From contig CASEMX010000024.1 of the NCBI GenBank assembly GCA_949289155.1, forward strand, positions 1-55,085: DNA of 55,085 nt, read 5' to 3'. The position numbers were made by a program, and so were the translations under genes. Positions 8,693 to 21,321 of this stretch are shown here, one piece after another (within the stretch, counting starts at the first letter, position 1; each line of letters starts with the position of its first letter). The DNA is from an uncultured Parabacteroides sp. Its GTDB lineage: Bacteria; Bacteroidota; Bacteroidia; Bacteroidales; Tannerellaceae. The notes below the pieces were generated by a model. That model searched no databases and was not told the origin of the DNA. It saw only the letters and a list, made by a program, of their open reading frames with translations.

Positions 8693-9763
8693 TTATTTAT
8701 ATGCCCTATTTATCAACAGGAAATCCAAAATGGTCATGGCAGCCATCGCCTCGACGATGGGGACCGCGCGTGGCAATACGCAGGGGTCATGACGGCCGCG
8801 GGCTTTCAGGACCGTATCGTTCCCCTCCCTATCCACCGTCTCTTGCTCTCTCAGGAGTGTGGCGACCGGCTTGAAGGCGACGCGGAAGTAAATATCCTGT
8901 CCGTTGGAGATGCCGCCCTGTATGCCTCCGGAATGGTTGGTCCGGACATTGATGCGCCCATTGTCATTAAAGAAAATATCGTTGCGCTCGGAGCCCCGAT
9001 AGTGCGCCGCGTCGAATCCGTCGCCATACTCGAACCCTTTTACAGCGTTGATGGAAAGCATTGCCGCGCCCAACTCCGCGTGGAGCTTGCCGAAGACCGG
9101 CTCGCCCAATCCTGCCGGAACGCCGGTAATCACGCCCGTTATCACGCCTCCGATGGTATCGCCTTCGCCCTTGATGCGGAAAATCAACTCCTCCATCTGC
9201 GCCGCTTTTTCCGGGTCGGGACAACGGACGGCATTCTCTTCGATGCGGCTCAGGTCGTACTCTTTATACGAGCCTTCCAACCGGATGTTGCCCACCTGCG
9301 AGGTATATGCCTTGATGTCGATGCCCTCTTGCGCGAGAATCTGCTTCGCAATCGCTCCGGCGACGCACCGCGCAATGGTTTCCCGCGCCGACGAACGTCC
9401 GCCGCCTCGCGGGTCGCGGATGCCGTACTTCATGTCGTAGGTATAGTCGGCGTGGGAGGGGCGGTACACCTTGGCGATGTTGTCATAGTCCGCCGAATGC
9501 TGGTTCTTGTTCCAGACGATGAATCCGATAGGCGTGCCGGTCGTCTTCCCTTCGTAAATCCCGGAGAGAAACTGCACCTCGTCCGCCTCGCTTCGTGAGG
9601 TCGTGATGCGCGACTGCCCCGGTTTCCGGCGGTTCAATTCCCGCTGGATGGCATCGAAATCCAACGCGACATTCGGCGGGCAACCATCGATTACGCCGCC
9701 GATTCCCGCGCCATGCGATTCACCGAAAGAGGTCAGTCGGAATAAATGGCCGAAGGTATTCAT
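8693..9763 (-). CDS. aroC: Chorismate synthase
   Basis: Makes chorismate from 5-enolpyruvylshikimate-3-phosphate with reduced FMN, the last shikimate step. Starting at ATG 9763 the protein is 356 residues and opens with the family signature [41 protein letters not shown], and [14 protein letters not shown] blocks follow in order. The start overlaps the slyD stop by one base (TGATG), so the two are translationally coupled. An upstream in-frame start at 9787 would lie inside slyD and is rejected because homologous sequence starts at MNTFG. Confidence 0.97.
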   Translation of the reverse strand: MNTFGHLFRLTSFGESHGAGIGGVIDGCPPNVALDFDAIQRELNRRKPGQSRITTSRSEADEVQFLSGIYEGKTTGTPIGFIVWNKNQHSADYDNIAKVYRPSHADYTYDMKYGIRDPRGGGRSSARETIARCVAGAIAKQILAQEGIDIKAYTSQVGNIRLEGSYKEYDLSRIEENAVRCPDPEKAAQMEELIFRIKGEGDTIGGVITGVITGVPAGLGEPVFGKLHAELGAAMLSINAVKGFEYGDGFDAAHYRGSERNDIFFNDNGRINVRTNHSGGIQGGISNGQDIYFRVAFKPVATLLREQETVDREGNDTVLKARGRHDPCVLPRAVPIVEAMAAMTILDFLLINRAYK

Positions 9764-10341
9764 CAATGGCATCCTCCGCAGCCGCAACTGTCTCCGTGAT
9801 TATGGTCGCCACATCCGCTGCCACAGCTGTCGCATCCGCATCCGCAACCACCGGCAGGAGCCGTCAATGCCGCGATTTCCTCCGCTGTCGGTTCGTGTAC
9901 GTCGATGACTTCGCCCGTGAAGTGCAGCGTCTCGCCTGCCAACGGGTGATTGAAGTCCATCACTACGACGTCATCCTTCACTTCCAATACCGAGCCGTTG
10001 ATGCGCTGTCCGCTGGCATCCATCATCGGGATAGTGTTTCCCTCCTGTACCATTTCGGCGTCGAACTTACCATCCACCTCGAAGATGCTTTTCGGCAAAT
10101 CGAGTACATGCTCTTCGTTGTATTCTCCGTACGCATTCTCCGGCGTGATGCTGAAGTCGAACTTCTCGCCCGCTTCCAGTCCCATCAAAGCCTCTTCGAA
10201 TGCCGGAATCATCATTCCCATTCCGTAAATGAACTTCAAAGGCACTTCGCGGGTCGCCTTTTCCATCAATTCGCGTTCATCTCCTTCTCCGACGTTCAGG
10301 TCATATATAACCGCAACGTATTTGTTTGCTGAAATCTTCAT
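9763..10341 (-). CDS. slyD: FKBP-type peptidyl-prolyl isomerase, SlyD-like
   Basis: 192 residues from ATG 10341 (a TTG at 10350 is less likely). The FKBP half-domains surround an insert-in-flap region (about residues 70-125), with [18 protein letters not shown] and [20 protein letters not shown] typical of SlyD. The last 30 residues are a Cys/His-rich tail ([20 protein letters not shown]...), a nickel/metal-binding extension as in SlyD of other bacteria. It acts as a cytosolic folding helper and metallochaperone. It is third in the serS-patB-slyD-aroC series. Confidence 0.93.
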   Translation of the reverse strand: MKISANKYVAVIYDLNVGEGDERELMEKATREVPLKFIYGMGMMIPAFEEALMGLEAGEKFDFSITPENAYGEYNEEHVLDLPKSIFEVDGKFDAEMVQEGNTIPMMDASGQRINGSVLEVKDDVVVMDFNHPLAGETLHFTGEVIDVHEPTAEEIAALTAPAGGCGCGCDSCGSGCGDHNHGDSCGCGGCH

Positions 10342-10376
10342 GTTATTCAAGTAAAAATTAAAAAGTAAAACCTTAT

Positions 10377-11555
10377 TTATAGACTATTGATTGCTTTCTC
10401 CAGCGCGTTCATGGCGAATTCCAATACGGAGCGCGGGCAACCGACGTTGAGGCGCATGAAGCCCTCTCCGCCCGGACCGAACATCGTGCCGTCGTTCAAC
10501 GCCAGCTTTGCCTTATCCTCGAACAGGCTGACCAGTTCCGGCTGAGGCAATCCCAATTCCCGGCAATCCAACCAGACAAGGAACGAAGCCTGCGGCATGT
10601 ATGCTTTGATTTGCGGGATATGCTGCTTCAGATACGCATCGACGAAGTTGACATTCTCGATGACGTAAGCCCGCATCTGCTGCAACCATTCCGCTCCGTA
10701 GGTATAAGCCGCCGTCGTTGCCGTATAAGCGAAGATGGTCCCGGCATTAAATTCGCCCGCCTCCAAGAAACCGTAGAACTGTTCGCGGATACGCTCATTC
10801 GGCACAATGGCATACGAGCTGACAATCCCGGCAATGTTGAATGTCTTGCTCGGCGCCATAAAGACAATGCAGTTGCCGGCTGCCTCTTCCGATACCGACG
10901 CAAACGGATGGTGGCGGAACGGCGGATAGGTCAGCTCGGCGTGAATCTCATCGGAGATAACCAATATCCCGTGCTTGGCGCAAATGGATGCCAGCCGGGC
11001 GAGCGTCTCTTTCGACCACACAATCCCGCCGGGGTTATGCGGATTGGAAAGGATAAGCAGTTTGCATTTCTCGTCGATGATGGATTCCAGTTGCTCGAAG
11101 TCCATTTCATACGCACCGTCCACCAGCTTGAGCGGATTATAAACCACTTCGCGTTTCATGTTCGTCGGGACCAAGCGGAACGGATGATATACCGGCGGCT
11201 GGATAATCACTTTGTCGCCCGGTTGCGTGAAGCATTGGATGACGAAGCCGATTCCCTTCACGATGCCGGGGATATAACTCAGCCATTCGCGCCGGATTTG
11301 CCAGTTGTATTTGTACACCAACCACGAAGTAATGCTATTATAATAGTCGTCGTCCCCGAATGTATAGCCGAATATCGGATGTTCGCAACGGGCTTTCAAG
11401 GCGTTGACGATAAAGTCCGGCGTTTTGAAATCCATATCCGCCACCCAGAGCGGCGTCAGTCCCTCTTTTCCGGGATAGGCCTCCGCCATGCCGTCGTACT
11501 TGACGCAATGGGTGTTTCGCCGGTCGATTAGTTCATCGAAGTTATAGTGTTGCAT
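10377..11555 (-). CDS. MalY/PatB-type aminotransferase (C-S lyase)
   Basis: 392-residue fold-type I PLP enzyme. FGY.FGDDDYYNSITSWL, LSNPHNPGG and the PLP-binding lysine in APSKTFNIAG are clear, and the N-terminus (YNFDELIDRRNTHCVKYDG...LTPLWVADMDFKTP) is that of the MalY/PatB subgroup, usually cystathionine beta-lyases cutting C-S bonds to give homocysteine, pyruvate and ammonia. Whether this one is a biosynthetic lyase or a general cysteine-S-conjugate lyase cannot be told. It starts 18 nt after the serS stop and ends 35 nt before slyD. Confidence 0.9.
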   Translation of the reverse strand: MQHYNFDELIDRRNTHCVKYDGMAEAYPGKEGLTPLWVADMDFKTPDFIVNALKARCEHPIFGYTFGDDDYYNSITSWLVYKYNWQIRREWLSYIPGIVKGIGFVIQCFTQPGDKVIIQPPVYHPFRLVPTNMKREVVYNPLKLVDGAYEMDFEQLESIIDEKCKLLILSNPHNPGGIVWSKETLARLASICAKHGILVISDEIHAELTYPPFRHHPFASVSEEAAGNCIVFMAPSKTFNIAGIVSSYAIVPNERIREQFYGFLEAGEFNAGTIFAYTATTAAYTYGAEWLQQMRAYVIENVNFVDAYLKQHIPQIKAYMPQASFLVWLDCRELGLPQPELVSLFEDKAKLALNDGTMFGPGGEGFMRLNVGCPRSVLEFAMNALEKAINSL

Positions 11556-11573
11556 GATTTCCTCGGCACTCTA

Positions 11574-12848
11574 TTATTTAATCATATCGAAACCGGTGTA
11601 GGGAACCAAAGCCTTCGGTATGCGGATTCCTTCCGGAGTCTGGTTGTTCTCCAATAAGGCAGCGACGATGCGCGGCAATGCCAATGCACTTCCGTTCAAG
11701 GTATGACAGAGCTGAATCTTCTTCTCTCCGTCGCGGTAACGGCATTTCAGGCGGTTTGCCTGATAAGTATCGAAGTTGGATACCGAGCTTACTTCCAACC
11801 AACGCTTCTGTGCTTCCGAATAGACTTCGAAGTCGTAGCAGATAGCCGCCGTGAAGCTCATATCTCCACCGCAAAGGCGCAAGATGCGGTAAGGCAATTC
11901 CAATTTAACCAGCAATCCCTCTACGTGGTCCAGCATCTCTTGGTGCGACTGCTTCGAATGCTCCGGCTTATCGATGCGAACCAGTTCGACCTTCGAGAAT
12001 TCATGCAGGCGATTGAGTCCGCGTACATCTTTCCCGTAAGAACCAGCCTCGCGACGGAAGCACTGGGTGTAAGCGCAGTTCTTGATAGGTAATTGCTTCT
12101 CATCCAAGATGACATCGCGGTAGATATTGGTGACCGGAACCTCTGCCGTCGGAATCAGATAGAGGTCGTCTACATTGCAATGGTACATCTGTCCCTCTTT
12201 GTCGGGGAGCTGTCCGGTTCCGTAGCCCGATGCCGCATTCACTACCGTCGGCGGCATTACTTCGGTGTATCCTGAGTTGCGTGCCTCGTCCAAGAAGAAG
12301 TTAATCAACGCACGTTGCAAGCGAGCACCCTGTCCGATATATACCGGGAATCCTGCGCCGGTTATCTTTACGCCCAAATCGAAGTCGATTAAGTTATATT
12401 TCTTTGCCAATTCCCAGTGCGGGAGCGCATCTTTCGGGAGCTCGGTCTCCATGCCGCCCATCTTTACGACCAGATTGTCTTCGGCTCCGACGCCTTCCGG
12501 CACTTCGTCATAAGGAACGTTCGGTATCGTGTAGAGCAACGCCTGCATTTCTTCGGCAGCTTGGTCCATCTCTGCCTGCAGCACCTTGTTCTTCTCTTTA
12601 ATCTCAGCCACCTGCTTTTTGGCAGCTTCGGCCTCATCCTTTTTCCCCTCCTTCATCAGTCCGCCGATAGACTTCGAGAGTCGGTTCACATCAGCCAAAT
12701 TGCTATCTAATAGACCCTGTGTACTGCGTCTTTTTGCATTTAAATCCAACACCTGCGCAATCGTCTCTTTGGCATTGGCGAAGTGTTTCTTTTCCAGACC
12801 GGCAATCACTTTGTCCGTCTGTTCCGTAATCATTTTAAGCGTCAACAT
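11574..12848 (-). CDS. serS: Seryl-tRNA synthetase
   Basis: 424 residues, normal length. The N-terminal coiled-coil tRNA-binding arm spans about residues 25-105; class II motif 2 is seen in CFRREAGSYGKDVRGLNRLHEFSKVEL and motif 3 in GSALALPRIVAALLE. It charges tRNA-Ser. First gene of the minus-strand series leading to patB, slyD and aroC. Confidence 0.98.
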   Translation of the reverse strand: MLTLKMITEQTDKVIAGLEKKHFANAKETIAQVLDLNAKRRSTQGLLDSNLADVNRLSKSIGGLMKEGKKDEAEAAKKQVAEIKEKNKVLQAEMDQAAEEMQALLYTIPNVPYDEVPEGVGAEDNLVVKMGGMETELPKDALPHWELAKKYNLIDFDLGVKITGAGFPVYIGQGARLQRALINFFLDEARNSGYTEVMPPTVVNAASGYGTGQLPDKEGQMYHCNVDDLYLIPTAEVPVTNIYRDVILDEKQLPIKNCAYTQCFRREAGSYGKDVRGLNRLHEFSKVELVRIDKPEHSKQSHQEMLDHVEGLLVKLELPYRILRLCGGDMSFTAAICYDFEVYSEAQKRWLEVSSVSNFDTYQANRLKCRYRDGEKKIQLCHTLNGSALALPRIVAALLENNQTPEGIRIPKALVPYTGFDMIK

Positions 12849-12884
12849 ATTCTTCTATGCTTATTTATACTTTTTTATTGCGTG

Positions 12885-12892
12885 CAAAGGTA
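12885..12892 (-). promoter_or_regulatory. -7 box of serS
   Basis: Minus-strand TACCTTTG about 37 nt before the serS start. A -33 box is only partly recognisable (TTGT near 12912). Confidence 0.6.
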
Positions 12893-12933
12893 CGAGAAAA
12901 AGGAGAATTACACACAACATCGCCCTTAATTTA

Positions 12934-13476
12934 TTATCTCACCCGTCCGCCGCACATCCATGTCCGGAGATAGTAGGGTTCGTTCAGGCTGCTGACGATG
13001 ACGCCCCGCGAAGTGCTGGCATGGATGAATCGGTTGTTTTTCAAGTAAATCCCCACGTGGTTCGGCTTCCGTTTCCGTCCGCGTCCGGTATAGAAAAAGA
13101 CCAAGTCGCCCTCCTTCAGCTTCCCCCGCCGTATCCGTTTGCAGTTCTTCTTCAGCATATCTGCCGAGTTGCGTTCCAACTTCTTCCGGTAAATATTCCG
13201 ATAGATGATAGTGACGAACCCGGAGCAATCCACTCCCTTCTTCGTCATTCCGCCCATCCGGTGCGGGACGCCCAGCCAACGCGCCCCTTCATTATAAAGA
13301 AAGATATTATCTTCCGGCGTAATCTTCACTCCGTAGAGCCTGCCCAGCTCGCGCGGTCCTTTGAAATCGTCCGGCAGGGAAATCTTCTTCATCTTCCGGC
13401 TTCCGCACGCATCGAGCAGCAGCATCAATGCTGATGCCGCAAGGGTGATTATGAAATTCCTTCGTGTCATTGTCAT
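12934..13476 (-). CDS. NlpC/P60 endopeptidase lipoprotein
   Basis: 180-residue cysteine peptidase of the C40 family, expected to cut D-gamma-glutamyl-diaminopimelate bonds in peptidoglycan. N-terminal signal with lipobox LLLDAC points to membrane anchoring. The catalytic Cys lies in VDCSGFVTIIYRNIY and the His in NHVGIYLKNNRFIHAS; the third residue follows in the C-terminal strand. A -7 box TATCTTTG on the minus strand (13512-13519) precedes it. No neighbouring cell-wall genes, so a single-gene unit. Confidence 0.92.
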   Translation of the reverse strand: MTMTRRNFIITLAASALMLLLDACGSRKMKKISLPDDFKGPRELGRLYGVKITPEDNIFLYNEGARWLGVPHRMGGMTKKGVDCSGFVTIIYRNIYRKKLERNSADMLKKNCKRIRRGKLKEGDLVFFYTGRGRKRKPNHVGIYLKNNRFIHASTSRGVIVSSLNEPYYLRTWMCGGRVR

Positions 13477-13511
13477 ATTGTCCTCTATGTTTTCCTATTA
13501 CATTCGCCTCA

Positions 13512-13519
13512 CAAAGATA
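13512..13519 (-). promoter_or_regulatory. -7 box of the NlpC/P60 gene
   Basis: Minus-strand TATCTTTG 36 nt before the start codon; no convincing -33 partner. Confidence 0.55.
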
Positions 13520-13597
13520 TTCCTTTTTGGGGAAACGAAGAATAGGCAGGAAAGATTAGGAGTCATATACAGGCAGCCCAGTCCTCATCCATAGCAT

Positions 13598-13828
13598 AAA
13601 AAGTTCACCCACTGCTGATAAAAAGTCCAATGCTTCGTGGAGTAAAGTTATACTTATAAGTAGATAAGATTAAATCGACGTCGTGTGTTATATAGAACAC
13701 GTCGTATGCTATATAGCACACAGTGCGTTCTATATAGCACACGACGTGAATCTAAAATTTCTTACTTAGATTGGAAACTTTATCTAACTATGTCTCAAAC
13801 TTTTTATAGGCATATAGGAAACTTTTTC
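13598..13828. repeat. Modular palindromic element A (22/21-bp period)
   Basis: Three left boxes AAAAAGTTC, AAAAAGTCC and TAAAGTT have their GT at 13603, 13625 and 13647, exactly 22 bp apart. A core of three 21-bp palindromic units follows (TATATAG starts 13689, 13710, 13731) inside CGACGTCGTG/CACGACGTG borders. Three inverted right boxes (GGAAACTTT, AAACTTTTT, GAAACTTTTT) have AC at 13777, 13799 and 13821, again exactly 22 bp apart. The element fills most of the 458-bp gap between the NlpC gene and the GH2 gene and shares its design with the element at 21322-21530. Confidence 0.9.
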
Positions 13829-13860
13829 TCCTTAGGGAAGGGAGGGAACACAATATAGGA

Positions 13861-13907
13861 AAGGCTCACACGGCGTATGTATCTGCTTGTACGCCGCATG
13901 AGCCTTG
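13861..13907 (-). terminator. Long hairpin after the GH2 gene
   Basis: AAGGCTCA-ca-CGGCGTA pairs with TACGCCG-ca-TGAGCCTT, a 17-position stem with one 2-nt internal bulge, 28 nt past the GH2 stop on the minus strand. The trailing sequence is only moderately T-rich. Confidence 0.65.
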
Positions 13908-13934
13908 GCTTTTATCCTCTATTATGTAGGAAGA

Positions 13935-17303
<3,369 letters not shown>

Positions 17304-17350
17304 TTAAGCATCAAGGTAGATTCGATGATAAAAGAAGTGCTAAATCAAAA

Positions 17351-17391
17351 TAAGACCAAGATGTCAAAAACAGGCAAACATCTTGGTCTTA
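17351..17391 (-). terminator. Terminator of the DUF3332 gene
   Basis: TAAGACCAAGATG and CATCTTGGTCTTA form a 13-bp stem with a 15-nt loop, followed on the minus strand by TTTTGATTT. It lies 24 nt past the DUF3332 stop. Confidence 0.8.
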
Positions 17392-17414
17392 TCTCATTTT
17401 ATTGAAGGATTATT

Positions 17415-17972
17415 TTAACGAGCAGCATAATATGCATAGCCTTGTGCTACTTGCTGGAAAGCTAACGCACCAGCCTGGCTCAACTCGACATTCATTTCCT
17501 GACCGTCGGGCAGATACATTACGACTTCTTTATCGTTGTTATACTTCAGCAGCTTGTGCATTTCGCCGTTAGCCGTTACATTCCAGGAATTGTCCTCTTG
17601 GTTATAGACTAAATCGACAGCGGTATCCTCTTCGCCTTCCTTTTCGATATGATAACCGTCGGCTTTCGTTTCAACCATATAAGTTCCGTTCTCTGTATCG
17701 ACGGATTTAACCGTACCGACATCAGCCACCGGATTGCTTCCGCTCCAGAATTCGATGGAATTAATTACCAAAATATCGGCAAGGCACGAGATTTCATAAA
17801 CCGGAATGATGTGGAAAGCAATGAATACAAGCTCGTTTACGAATTTGCTATCAATACTGTGGTTCCAATTCAGCAGTTTATTCGTCAGACCGAATGAACC
17901 GATACATGATGTGAATGTCATGCTACCTGCAAGGGCGGCAGCGACAACTAATGTAAAACTTTTTTTCTTCAT
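17415..17972 (-). CDS. DUF3332 family lipoprotein
   Basis: 185-residue protein matching the DUF3332 pattern: a signal peptide with lipobox (TFTSC), then GSFGLTNKLLNWNHSIDSKFVNELVFIAFHIIPVYEI, a short membrane-associated helix pair, and a C-terminal half of beta-strands with MYLPDGQEMNVELS. Function is unknown in the family. It is divergent from the ABC-F gene; a degenerate -7 box TACCTTCG on the minus strand near 18002-18009 may drive it. Confidence 0.85.
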   Translation of the reverse strand: MKKKSFTLVVAAALAGSMTFTSCIGSFGLTNKLLNWNHSIDSKFVNELVFIAFHIIPVYEISCLADILVINSIEFWSGSNPVADVGTVKSVDTENGTYMVETKADGYHIEKEGEEDTAVDLVYNQEDNSWNVTANGEMHKLLKYNNDKEVVMYLPDGQEMNVELSQAGALAFQQVAQGYAYYAAR

Positions 17973-18031
17973 GGCTACAAATTATTAATGTGTTATTGAG
18001 TGCGAAGGTAGAAAAAATCTTTAATCTGTTG

Positions 18032-18039
18032 TATCTTTG
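18032..18039 (+). promoter_or_regulatory. -7 box of the ABC-F gene
   Basis: TATCTTTG 25 nt before ATG 18064. Its position argues against the alternative start at 18037, which would lie inside the promoter. Confidence 0.65.
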
Positions 18040-18063
18040 CGGCGCATTTTAAAGAAAATAATT

Positions 18064-19995
18064 ATGATTTCAGTTGAAAACTTACAAGTTGAGTTTGGCG
18101 GATTCACGCTATTCGATGATGTTTCTTTTGTCATAAATAAAAAAGACAGGATTGCTTTGGTCGGGAAAAACGGGGCAGGAAAATCTACTCTGTTGAAGAT
18201 TCTGGCTGGGCTCCAATCGCCTACTAACGGGACCGTTAGCATTCCGAAAGAGACGACTATCGGCTATTTGCCTCAACAGATGCAACTGAAAGATACAAGG
18301 AGCGTACGGGAAGAGGCGGAACTGGCATTCGACCGAATCCATGAAATGGAAAGAGAAATAGACAATCTAAACGCTCAGTTGGCTGAACGTACCGACTACG
18401 AATCGGAAGCTTACCATAAGATTATCGACCAAGTGACCCACTTGTCCGAGCAATTTCAGATGGCAGGCGGGAATAATTATCATGCCGAATTGGAACGGAC
18501 GTTGTTAGGATTGGGATTTGCGCGGGAGGATTTCGACCGTCCTACCAGCGAGTTCAGCGGAGGATGGCGTATGCGTATCGAATTGGCAAAGCTGTTGCTG
18601 CGTCGGCCGGATGTATTGTTGCTTGATGAGCCGACCAACCATCTGGATATTGAGTCTATCCAATGGTTGGAGAATTTTATTGCGACACGGGCCAATGCGG
18701 TCATATTGGTTTCGCACGACCGGGCGTTTATCGACAATACGACCTCACGGACCATTGAAATCGAGTTGGGACATATCTATGATTATAAGGTAAAATACTC
18801 CGAATATGTCGTATTGCGCAAGGAACGGCGCGAACAACAGCTGCGAGCTTACGAGAACCAGCAGAAGAAACTTGCCGATACAGAGGCTTTCATCGAGCGT
18901 TTCCGTTATAAGGCGACGAAGTCTACTCAGGTACAGTCCCGTATTAAACAATTGGAAAAGATTGAGCGCATCGAAGTGGACGAGGTGGATACGGCCATGC
19001 TGAACCTGAAGTTCCCACCTGCACCGCATTCCGGTTCTTATCCGGTCATTGCCGAAGAGGTCGCAAAGAGTTATGGCGACCATTTGATATTCGAGCATGT
19101 CAACTTTACTATCCGGCGTGGCGAGAAAGTAGCTTTCGTCGGGAAGAATGGTGAGGGTAAATCTACGTTGGTGAAGTGTATCATGAACGAGATTCCCTAT
19201 GAAGGGACATTAAAACTGGGGCATGGCGTGAAAATCGGTTACTTCGCACAGAACCAAGCGCAGCTGTTAGATGAGAATATGACGGTGTTCGATACGGTCG
19301 ATTATGTGGCTCAGGGTGATATCCGTACGAAGATACGCGATATTCTGGGAGCATTCATGTTTGGTGGCGAAGCATCGGAAAAGAAGGTCAAGGTGTTGTC
19401 GGGAGGTGAACGGAGCCGCTTGGCAATGATTCGCCTGCTGTTGGAACCGGTCAACCTGTTAATCTTGGACGAGCCGACCAACCACTTGGATATGCGTTCG
19501 AAAGATGTATTGAAGAATGCGTTGAAGGATTTTGACGGGACGGTAATTGTCGTTTCGCACGACCGCGAGTTTTTGGACGGATTGGTAGAAAAGGTGTATG
19601 AGTTCGGGAATAAGAGGGTTGTCGAGCACTTGGGCGGCATATACGATTTCTTGGAAAAGAAAAAGATGGAGAGCTTGCAGGAATTGGAACGCAGCCAGAA
19701 GGTAACGGACACGGCGGCTCCTGCGGAAGAGCTTCCTACGCAAAACAAGCTCTCCTATGAAGCGCGGAAGGAACAGAACCGGCAGGTGAAGAAGCTGGAG
19801 CGTGCCATTGCTGAGTCGGAAAAGAAAATCGAGGAGCTCGAAACAGCAATTCACGGCATCGAAGAGCAATTGGCTACACCTGAAGGGGCAGCAGACACGT
19901 CGCTTTATACCCGTTATTCCGAGTTGAAGCAATCGCTCGCGGAGGCGATGGATTTGTGGACAGAGCAGACAATGGAATTGGAAGAGTTAAAGTAA
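18064..19995 (+). CDS. ABC-F family ATPase
   Basis: 643-residue cytosolic protein with two ABC ATPase domains and no membrane segment. Walker A GKNGAGKST is at about residues 34-42 and GKNGEGKST in the second half; signature FSGGWRMR and LSGGERSR; both domains have LLLDEPTNHLD / LILDEPTNHLD. The inter-domain linker (YEN QQKKLADTEAFIERFRYKATK) is the ABC-F P-site motif, so it probably acts on the ribosome (translation factor, EttA/Uup/YdiF type). A coiled-coil C-terminal extension (about 540-643) resembles the Uup/YdiF tail. The following coiled-coil gene starts 32 nt later. Confidence 0.93.
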   Translation: MISVENLQVEFGGFTLFDDVSFVINKKDRIALVGKNGAGKSTLLKILAGLQSPTNGTVSIPKETTIGYLPQQMQLKDTRSVREEAELAFDRIHEMEREIDNLNAQLAERTDYESEAYHKIIDQVTHLSEQFQMAGGNNYHAELERTLLGLGFAREDFDRPTSEFSGGWRMRIELAKLLLRRPDVLLLDEPTNHLDIESIQWLENFIATRANAVILVSHDRAFIDNTTSRTIEIELGHIYDYKVKYSEYVVLRKERREQQLRAYENQQKKLADTEAFIERFRYKATKSTQVQSRIKQLEKIERIEVDEVDTAMLNLKFPPAPHSGSYPVIAEEVAKSYGDHLIFEHVNFTIRRGEKVAFVGKNGEGKSTLVKCIMNEIPYEGTLKLGHGVKIGYFAQNQAQLLDENMTVFDTVDYVAQGDIRTKIRDILGAFMFGGEASEKKVKVLSGGERSRLAMIRLLLEPVNLLILDEPTNHLDMRSKDVLKNALKDFDGTVIVVSHDREFLDGLVEKVYEFGNKRVVEHLGGIYDFLEKKKMESLQELERSQKVTDTAAPAEELPTQNKLSYEARKEQNRQVKKLERAIAESEKKIEELETAIHGIEEQLATPEGAADTSLYTRYSELKQSLAEAMDLWTEQTMELEELK

Positions 19996-20027
19996 AAGGA
20001 TAGGACGATTCAAAGGAGGACAAAAGG

Positions 20028-20561
20028 ATGTTGAACAAACAGTTATTCGAAGACCCGAAAGATGTGGAGATTGCCCGCTTGAAACTGCTCATCGAGCGAT
20101 TCAAGAAGTATGACAAAGAGCGTCAAGACTATTATGCCAAAAAGATGCAACGCCTCGGCGAACTGGAAAGCCTGTTGGATGAAATAAAGGACTCCGATGC
20201 GAATTCATGGGAACGGCAGGCGCTGAAGCTGAAAGGTGAAATCCGGCGGCTTCAAACTGTTATTCAGGTTCGTGGAATAGAGGAGACACGGAGCGATGAG
20301 GAGCTAAAGGAGATTATCAGGGCGGATGAATTGAAAACGCAGCTCAAACGGTTGAACTTAATCATCCAAGCTCGCGGAATAGAGGCTGAGGAAGAGAAAC
20401 GGACTGATGAAGAGCTCCGCGAAATAATCAGTGCAAAGGAATTGAGAAAGCAAAACAGGGAACTTCGCAAAAGGATAAAGAGTCTGCAGAAAAGCGTCGA
20501 TTCTCTCTCATTAGACCTCCTGCGCCTCAGACGGAAGATTGCGGAGAATGACAATCTATAA
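20028..20561 (+). CDS. Coiled-coil protein with internal duplication
   Basis: 177 residues, almost entirely charged heptad sequence, no signal peptide. Two homologous blocks are visible: QVRGIEETRSDEELKEII.ADEL at about 82-105 and QARGIEAEEEKRTDEELREII.AKEL at about 120-145, each ending in a basic helix. Family not recognised. It directly follows the ABC-F gene on the same strand (32 nt) and is probably co-transcribed. Confidence 0.75.
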   Translation: MLNKQLFEDPKDVEIARLKLLIERFKKYDKERQDYYAKKMQRLGELESLLDEIKDSDANSWERQALKLKGEIRRLQTVIQVRGIEETRSDEELKEIIRADELKTQLKRLNLIIQARGIEAEEEKRTDEELREIISAKELRKQNRELRKRIKSLQKSVDSLSLDLLRLRRKIAENDNL

Positions 20562-20590
20562 CTCTCCGAACTCCCTTAAACAAGGACACT

Positions 20591-21242
20591 TTATTTCGCT
20601 ACAAAAGGCACGAAGATGGACAGGCTTAGGTCGGAAAGATTGCCATCCAGATAAGCTTTGGGGTCTTTCGAGTCATTTATCGTATTAAAGACCCCGTAGC
20701 GGTAGATTAACGCAATGTCCACCTTCTTATTTATTGTATAACCCACCTTCACATGGACCGGCAAGTCAAAATTAAAATAGAAGAAAGGCATATCGCCCGG
20801 CGAATAGGTACTGATATCCAGCACAGGTTCCACGCCTACGCCGGCGTACAAGCCTTTCACCAAGTGGTAATTCACCGAGAGGGGAAGCGAGAATTGCCCG
20901 TGCCCGTTGCGGATGGTACGCATATAGTCTCTTTCTCCCGGCGTATTTTCCGGGTAATAATAACGATGCACACCCAGTTTATTGTAGCGGAACGTGGCAT
21001 CCGTATCGAAGAAAACGCGCTCGTTCTTTGGCAGGATAAAGCGGAAACGATAGCCAAGATAGAGGGTATAATCGAATGTATCATTATATATAAACCCTTC
21101 CCGGTCGTACTCATCGTATCCCGGATTCACCTTCAAGTTATGCGTGAATCCGACGCCCCCCGCCCAACAACACGCCGTGCATCCACCGTTGCGCCGAAAG
21201 CGGAGCGGAAAGCAAACAAAATAAAAGCATCCACCATTTCAT
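20591..21242 (-). pseudogene. Outer-membrane beta-barrel protein, frameshifted
   Basis: Start ATG 21242 encodes signal peptide MKWWMLLFCLLSAPLSAQ; the reading frame then runs into a stop shortly after a run of six G (C on the plus strand, 21156-21161). Removing one base from that run joins it to the downstream frame (...GGGVGFTHNLKVNPGYDEYDREG...), which continues to 20591 as a porin-like barrel with alternating strands (TFDYTLYLGYRFRF, FSLPLSVNYHLVKGLYAGVGVEP, VHVKVGYTINKKVDIALIYRYG). So it is one gene of about 216 codons broken by a 1-nt homopolymer indel, either real or a sequencing error. A minus-strand -7 box TACCTTTG lies at 21268-21275. Confidence 0.85.
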
Positions 21243-21321
21243 ACCCAATATACTTTTTAGTTCTTTGCAAAGGTACAGTTTTCCTTTTATAACGTGGCTA
21301 AAATTCCATTTACTTTCTATG

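Noticed and set aside
8789-9598. 269-residue frame antisense to aroC
   Set aside because: aroC is intact with all signatures; the antisense frame shows no start context or motif.
10611-11531. 306-residue frame antisense to the PatB-like gene
   Set aside because: Shadow of a well-supported aminotransferase; composition is that of a reversed coding frame.
18037-18063. Longer start for the ABC-F protein
   Set aside because: It lies in the -7 box and adds nine residues not expected at the conserved N-terminus MISVENLQV.
21156-21161. Confident call of phase variation at the G6 run
   Set aside because: Six bases is short for a slippage switch and only one allele is visible; kept as a question in the findings.
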